From Rickettsia sp. (GTDB lineage Bacteria; Pseudomonadota; Alphaproteobacteria; Rickettsiales; Rickettsiaceae), in NCBI GenBank assembly GCA_031254535.1, contig JAIRUG010000039.1, forward strand, positions 1-9,886: 9,886 bases of DNA. Reading direction: 5' to 3'. Of the stretch, positions 6,404-9,886 are shown one piece after another. A program made the position numbers and the translations under genes. A model generated the notes under the pieces. The model made no database searches. It had not been told where the DNA came from and worked only from the letters and a program-made list of their open reading frames with translations. Positions within the stretch are counted from its first letter, which is position 1. The number at the start of each line of letters is the position of its first letter.

Positions 6404-6530
6404 TATACTCAAATGATTTGGAGAATTGGATTTGAAAATGAGGGGCGAGCACACGCAGCGTACATGAGGTACGTGAGTATGCGAATCCCTGATATTTTCA
6501 AAAAACAATTCTTCAAAGCAGAAGAGTATA
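6404..6530 (+). mobile_element. 127-bp MITE-like element, left copy
   Basis: The element begins tatactc and ends gagtata. Its ends form imperfect 25-base inverted repeats, tatactcaaatgatttggag extended to gaattg against tatactcttctgctttgaag extended to gaattg, 20 of 25 matching. It matches the inverted copy at 6748-6874 in 121 of 127 positions. The outer TA steps would fit TA-target insertion, as in IS630/Tc1-type elements; that is inference. It contains an internal cgtac/gtacg mini-palindrome and an open frame starting MIWRIGFENEG, which I regard as a by-product. Confidence 0.8.
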
Positions 6531-6625
6531 TAATTTATTTCAAGAAAATCATGTTTATTCACAGCCAAAAAGAGCCAAATATAGAATTACTTTAGTTATT
6601 TTCGACAGCTTCCTAATTAAATAGC

Positions 6626-6654
6626 TTGCCTATAGATGATAAAAGAACTATTTT
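6626..6654 (+). promoter_or_regulatory. Sigma-70-type promoter for the SRP RNA
   Basis: A ttgcct -35 box (6626-6631) and a tattt(t) -10 box (6649-6654) are separated by exactly 17 bases. Initiation six or seven bases later falls at about 6661, the first base of the SRP RNA closing stem. The coincidence of spacing and RNA start supports the call. Confidence 0.55.
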
Positions 6655-6660
6655 ATCATG

Positions 6661-6745
6661 TGCTAGTAGTGGGCATTGGCTCTGTTCAGGTGGTCAGGTT
6701 CGAAAGGAAGCAGCCAAAATAGTCTCTGGTGGGTCATTACTAGCA
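6661..6745 (+). ncRNA. ffs: 4.5S / small SRP RNA
   Basis: The invariant core of bacterial signal recognition particle RNA is present at 6692-6715: ggtcaggttcgaaaggaagc then agcc, compared with the E. coli ggtcaggtccggaaggaagcagcc. This is the symmetric loop bound by Ffh plus the apical hairpin, here closed by a GAAA tetraloop. The flanks tgctagtagtg (6661-6671) and cattactagca (6735-6745) pair over 11 positions with one G-U, giving the long closing stem. The RNA binds Ffh and docks ribosomes to FtsY at the inner membrane. At about 85 bases it is shorter than the E. coli 4.5S RNA (114). It lies between two inverted MITE-like copies, the right one starting two bases after the stem. Placement upstream of dnaX-ybaB parallels Bacillus subtilis. 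A short ORF covering it is spurious. Confidence 0.9.
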
Positions 6746-6747
6746 TG

Positions 6748-6874
6748 TATACTCTTCTGCTTTGAAGAATTGTTTTTTGAAAATATCAGGGACTTGTATA
6801 CTCACGTACCTCATGTACGCTGTGTGTGATTGCCCCTCATTTTCAAATCCAATTCTCCAAATCATTTGAGTATA
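6748..6874 (-). mobile_element. 127-bp MITE-like element, right copy (inverted)
   Basis: This is the reverse-complement partner of 6404-6530, with the same tatactc/gagtata ends and six substitutions. It starts two bases after the SRP RNA stem, and the two arms together could form a very long stem around the RNA gene. The minus-strand frame beginning MIWRIGFENEG stays open in this copy too, but with several amino-acid changes, so selection on the peptide is not evident. Confidence 0.8.
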
Positions 6875-6944
6875 TAATAAAAGTTTGTTTAAGGTGGAAG
6901 GAATGTAATTATTATATTTTCTCAAGTTTAGAGTAAAGATAATT

Positions 6945-7385
6945 ATGCAAATAAACAAAATTCATGCTATTGCACGGGCTTATATAAGAGATGAAGATTC
7001 TGTATTAGTTGCTGACAATGGAAAAAATCTATTTTTGCCTGGTGGTCACATAAAATACCAAGAACCAATTCATACCGCATTATCGAGAGAACTAAGAGAA
7101 GAAATTGGTCTAATTAATTTTGAATTAGGTGATTTTGTTGGCATGATAGAAAATGTATGGGATTATAATGGCAAAGCTGTTCATGAACATTGCATAATTT
7201 TAAAAGTTATTTCAAAAGATTTATCTATAAATAGAGAAGTTAAATCAAAGGAAGATTTCTTAAAATTTCATTGGATAAAATTTAATGAACTGATAAATCT
7301 TAACTTTTTATCCGAGGGATTATATAATTTGTTATCTAGATACGAAAAAGATGGTTTATTTTGCTTTAAATCATTAATTAACTAA
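6945..7385 (+). CDS. Nudix hydrolase
   Basis: A 146-residue Nudix-fold protein that would hydrolyse a nucleoside diphosphate linked to another moiety, using magnesium. The Nudix box is complete: Gly34, five residues, Glu40, seven residues, then Arg48-Glu-Leu-Arg-Glu-Glu-Ile-Gly-Leu (48-56). It is preceded by LFLPGGH, typical of MutT/ADP-ribose-type enzymes. The substrate cannot be read from the sequence. The ATG is preceded by a purine-rich but weak ribosome site. The gene stands alone between the right MITE copy and repeat F-G, whose left border begins only five bases after the TAA stop. Confidence 0.9.
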   Translation: MQINKIHAIARAYIRDEDSVLVADNGKNLFLPGGHIKYQEPIHTALSRELREEIGLINFELGDFVGMIENVWDYNGKAVHEHCIILKVISKDLSINREVKSKEDFLKFHWIKFNELINLNFLSEGLYNLLSRYEKDGLFCFKSLIN

Positions 7386-7390
7386 ATATT

Positions 7391-7638
7391 TATAGCTAAC
7401 CCGATTAGCATTATGCCGTCTATTAGTGAGGATGCGTGAAGTCTGAACGAAGCAATCCATATGATAAGCTTCATGGGTTGCCACGCTCACGTACGTTCGC
7501 TTGCAATGACGATTTATAAACACATACGTCATTGCGAGGAGTGCGGAAACCGCACGATGAAGCAATCCATTTTTGGTTACTTTTATGGATTGCTTCGTCG
7601 GCTTACGCCTCCTCGCAATGACGTTTGGGTTAGCTATA
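7391..7638. repeat. Composite palindromic repeat, copies F and G, bounded by inverted 12-mers
   Basis: The outermost sequences tatagctaaccc (7391-7402) and gggttagctata (7627-7638) are perfect inverted repeats. Inside lie unit F (7417-7511, cgtctattagtgag ... cttgcaatgacg) and unit G (7527-7623, cgtcattgcgag ... ctcgcaatgacg), each a hairpin with the gaagcaatcca core. Bases 7561-7623 match the reverse complement of 4209-4271 at 61 of 63 positions. The same borders occur at 3504-3730, which defines a unit of about 230-250 bp. It separates the Nudix gene from dnaX, and the dnaX promoter must lie in or just after it. Confidence 0.8.
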
Positions 7639-7688
7639 TACCTTAACTAAATTGTTCCTACTATGATAACACATCTCATTATATTTTT

Positions 7689-9230
7689 ATGAATATACCT
7701 GTGACAAAAACAACTGACCAATATATTACCTTTGCTAGAAAATATCGTCCTACTAATTTTTCTGAACTATATGGACAAGAAGTTTTAACAAAAACTCTAA
7801 ATTATACTATTTTTAAAGATCGTATATCTCAAGGTTATCTTCTTACTGGTATTAGAGGAGTTGGTAAAACTACTGCAGCACGTATTATTGCTAAAACCAT
7901 TAATTGTACCAATCAGCAGATAGTTGAAGGTAATAATATTAAGCCCTGTGAGGATTGTCAGAATTGTAATAGTTTTGATAAAAATAATCATCCTGATATA
8001 ATTGAAATGGATGCTGCCAGTAAGACAAGTGTTGATGACATTCGTAAAATAATAGAAAGTAGTGACTACAAACCACTAATTGGTAGGTATAGTATCTTTA
8101 TAATTGATGAAGTTCATATGCTGTCTAAAGGAGCATTTAACGCTTTACTTAAAATTCTCGAAGAACCACCAACACATGTAATATTTATATTTGCTACTAC
8201 TGAACCGCAAAAAATTCCATTAACCGTAATTTCTAGATGTCAACGATATGATTTAAGAAGGTTAACATTTGATGATATTTTCCAACTAATTCAAGAAATT
8301 GCAAAAAAAGAACAGTTAAAGGTTGAAATAGAGGCTTTGAAGATAATTGCGGCTAGATCTGATGGTTCAGCTAGAGATGCAGTTTCAGTACTAGATCAAG
8401 CAACAAGTTTGGGAGCAGGGGAGATTATCACTCCTGAAATCGTTTATCAAATACTTGGTTTAGTTGATACAGCTAGTATAGTCAAATTTTTTGAATATAT
8501 TCTTCAGAAAGATGCTGCTAAATCGATTGATTTAGTAAACCAGCTCTATATGTCTTCAGCAAATTTAGAAATTTTTGTAGCCTTAGTCGCTGATTTTAGT
8601 GCATACCTTAATAAGGTAAAGATATTACCTGATTATCAGAATCCTATATACCTAGCTTTTAAGGATCAGGTTACAACTATTCTAACAAAAGTTACCCTGC
8701 CTCAATTGTCTATTATTTGGCAAATATATAGTAAAGGGATTATAGAGATGAAAACTTCCCATAATCAGTTGATAGAAACTGAAATGCTGGTGATAAAATC
8801 TATCTACTCACAAATGTTGCCATCACTAGAGGAATTAGTGGATATACATAATGATGGGGCACAGCTAGAACAGCCAGTATTACAACAATCAACTCAAAAT
8901 TATCAAATTACTGATTTTCTTGAGTTTTTACATTTGCATAATGAGATGGAAATCTATTACAGATTGTTAAATCAAGTGGAGTTAAAAACTTTTGCACTTC
9001 AGACTATAGAAATCGCTGGAAACGACCTCAATAGCAAAATAAAAGAGCAAATTGGTGATTTATTATTTGCCTGGTCAGGCAAGAGTTGGGATGTTATCAT
9101 TACAAAACAACTAAAAATAATCACTCTTAAAGAGCAATTGACGAATAAAGTAAAATCAAGTAAAGATTGGGAGATTCTAACAAAACACTTTCCAAATATC
9201 ATGATTTCAGATATCCTGTTAAAGAATTAA
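7689..9230 (+). CDS. dnaX: DNA polymerase III subunit tau (DnaX clamp loader ATPase)
   Basis: DnaX is the ATPase of the clamp loader that places the beta sliding clamp on primed DNA and organises the replisome. The 513-residue protein has the expected order: FARKYRPTNFSELYGQ, Walker A GIRGVGKT (54-61), a four-cysteine zinc site (Cys73, Cys87, Cys90, Cys93), DAASKTSVDDIR, Walker B IFIIDEVHML, the sensor FATTEPQKIP, the arginine finger SRCQRYD, and sensor 2 GSARDAVSVLDQA. The C-terminal part (about 370-513) is the divergent tau region. The ATG chosen gives the usual short N-terminus; no clear ribosome site precedes it. A seven-A run near 8302-8308 (codons about 205-207) is much too early for the gamma-type frameshift of E. 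coli. ybaB follows after 12 bases. Confidence 0.95.
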   Translation: MNIPVTKTTDQYITFARKYRPTNFSELYGQEVLTKTLNYTIFKDRISQGYLLTGIRGVGKTTAARIIAKTINCTNQQIVEGNNIKPCEDCQNCNSFDKNNHPDIIEMDAASKTSVDDIRKIIESSDYKPLIGRYSIFIIDEVHMLSKGAFNALLKILEEPPTHVIFIFATTEPQKIPLTVISRCQRYDLRRLTFDDIFQLIQEIAKKEQLKVEIEALKIIAARSDGSARDAVSVLDQATSLGAGEIITPEIVYQILGLVDTASIVKFFEYILQKDAAKSIDLVNQLYMSSANLEIFVALVADFSAYLNKVKILPDYQNPIYLAFKDQVTTILTKVTLPQLSIIWQIYSKGIIEMKTSHNQLIETEMLVIKSIYSQMLPSLEELVDIHNDGAQLEQPVLQQSTQNYQITDFLEFLHLHNEMEIYYRLLNQVELKTFALQTIEIAGNDLNSKIKEQIGDLLFAWSGKSWDVIITKQLKIITLKEQLTNKVKSSKDWEILTKHFPNIMISDILLKN

Positions 9231-9242
9231 AGAGATATAAGT

Positions 9243-9566
9243 ATGGTAAATTTTAATCAGTTTTTAAAACAAGCTCAGTCAATGCAGAAAAAAATGCAGG
9301 AGATGCAAGAGCAAATGGCAAGTACTGAATATTCTGGAAATGCAGGTGGCGGGTTAGTAAATATTACTGTTAGTGGTCGAGGAGAGGTTCGTAAGGTATC
9401 TATAGATTGTTCTTTGCTTAAAGAGACAGAGAAAGAACTGCTGGAAGATTTAATTGTTGCTGCATTCAGTGATGCCAAAAGTAAGGTTGATGAGGATTCA
9501 CAAAACTCTATGCATAATGCTTTTGGTAACATTGGTTTACCACCTGGACTAAAAATGCCATTTTAA
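9243..9566 (+). CDS. ybaB: YbaB/EbfC family nucleoid-associated protein
   Basis: A 107-residue member of the small dimeric DNA-binding family found next to dnaX in most bacteria. It shows the N-terminal helix with MQKKMQEMQEQMAST, the glycine-rich turn NAGGGLVNITVSGRGEVRKV, the SIDCSLL strand, the EKELLEDLIVAAFSDAKSKV helix, and the proline-glycine end GLPPGLKMPF. It is co-directional with dnaX, 12 bases apart, with an agagatataag ribosome site upstream, so the two are very likely one operon. In many bacteria recR comes next, but it is not present here. Confidence 0.95.
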   Translation: MVNFNQFLKQAQSMQKKMQEMQEQMASTEYSGNAGGGLVNITVSGRGEVRKVSIDCSLLKETEKELLEDLIVAAFSDAKSKVDEDSQNSMHNAFGNIGLPPGLKMPF

Positions 9567-9609
9567 ATCCTTCCAACTTTTACATTTTTTATTTAAGAAC
9601 AAGGGCTGT

Positions 9610-9803
9610 ATGAAATATCCGAGGTTAGAATACCTTGAATAATGCTCTTCATATATTGTAAAGGGTTTAGATTTCAGTCTCTTAGGTAAGTCTATTATAA
9701 TGTCAAAGCACAGGTTATTGAAAAGGTGAATGTACAAACCATAGAAAAAGTACCAATAACTTCTATAATCATGGGACCGTTGAAAGATAAAAATTTGCTC
9801 TAA
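9610..9803 (+). pseudogene. Degenerate coding remnant, unrecognised
   Basis: The 320 bases after ybaB hold no intact gene. One frame starts ATG at 9610 after an aaggg motif (MKYPRLEYLE), hits TAA at 9640, and continues as SSYIVKGLDFSLLGKSII. After about 9690 a second frame takes over with NVKAQVIEKVNVQTIEKV and TSIIMGPLKDKNLL, ending in TAA at 9801. Joined by one stop and one frameshift, these read like a decayed protein of about 60 residues or the tail of something larger. I cannot name the family. The minus-strand frame across the same stretch has an unnatural aromatic-rich composition and looks like a shadow. Confidence 0.3.
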
Positions 9804-9886
9804 TTTCAAAAAAAAGAAACAAAATCTTTTGTCTAAAAAATTACAAAAAAAATCATCAACTCTGATATTTTTAAAAGATTGCAATT

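Noticed and set aside
6413..6595. Peptide MIWRIGFENEG... in both MITE copies as a real gene
   Set aside because: It is confined to the repeat, with several amino-acid changes between two nearly identical copies and no ribosome site.
6626..6829. Plus-strand 67-residue ORF
   Set aside because: It crosses the SRP RNA and the right MITE copy; the RNA explains the conserved sequence.
7374..7646. ORFs on both strands between the Nudix gene and dnaX
   Set aside because: Both are repeat F-G read in frame.
8300..8310. Seven-A run in dnaX as a tau/gamma frameshift site
   Set aside because: It falls near residue 206, far before the end of the clamp-loader core, so a shifted product would lack needed domains. 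No stimulatory hairpin is evident.
9549..9884. Minus-strand 111-residue ORF
   Set aside because: It overlaps the end of ybaB, has an aromatic-rich unnatural composition and no ribosome site, and lies antisense to a more protein-like plus-strand remnant.

Overview
The window looks like a chromosome segment from a member of the Rickettsiaceae: Rickettsia or a close relative such as a Rickettsia-like endosymbiont. The evidence is very AT-rich coding sequence, small conserved housekeeping genes (SURF1, Bcp, LolA, DnaX, YbaB/EbfC) separated by decaying gene remnants, and many palindromic repeats with a gtcattgcgag...gaagcaatcca core. The species call is inference; the gene family calls are firmer.

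Layout. Positions 1-367 hold a broken 3' gene remnant, possibly patatin-like. Positions 377-603 are palindromic repeats that abut the 3' end of an unrecognised 443-residue minus-strand protein (605-1936). A PgeF/YfiH (laccase-domain) gene follows on the minus strand (1959-2699). It is back to back with a plus-strand gene for a very short glutamine-synthetase-fold protein (2700-3521). Positions 3504-4376 are a decay zone: a 227-bp composite repeat, a one-base-frameshifted mazE antitoxin with no toxin next to it, a hairpin and a perfect palindrome, and a possible RelE-type toxin remnant split by another repeat copy.

The right half is a plus-strand run: SURF1, Bcp peroxiredoxin, LolA, the 4.5S/SRP RNA (6661-6745), a Nudix hydrolase, a second composite repeat, dnaX and ybaB. 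The SRP RNA lies between two inverted 127-bp MITE-like copies and is easy to miss because a spurious ORF covers it. SRP RNA upstream of dnaX-ybaB recalls the scr-dnaX-yaaK order of Bacillus subtilis. The last 320 bases after ybaB contain no intact gene, only a degenerate reading frame.

Functionally the intact genes serve envelope and energy housekeeping: cytochrome oxidase assembly (SURF1), peroxide defence (Bcp), lipoprotein trafficking (LolA), signal-recognition targeting (SRP RNA), peptidoglycan precursor editing (PgeF) and replication (DnaX). The most notable signals are the SRP RNA between repeats, the two repeat families (one of which appears to supply stop codons to neighbouring genes), the reduced GS-like enzyme, the shortened PgeF, and the broken toxin-antitoxin remnants.
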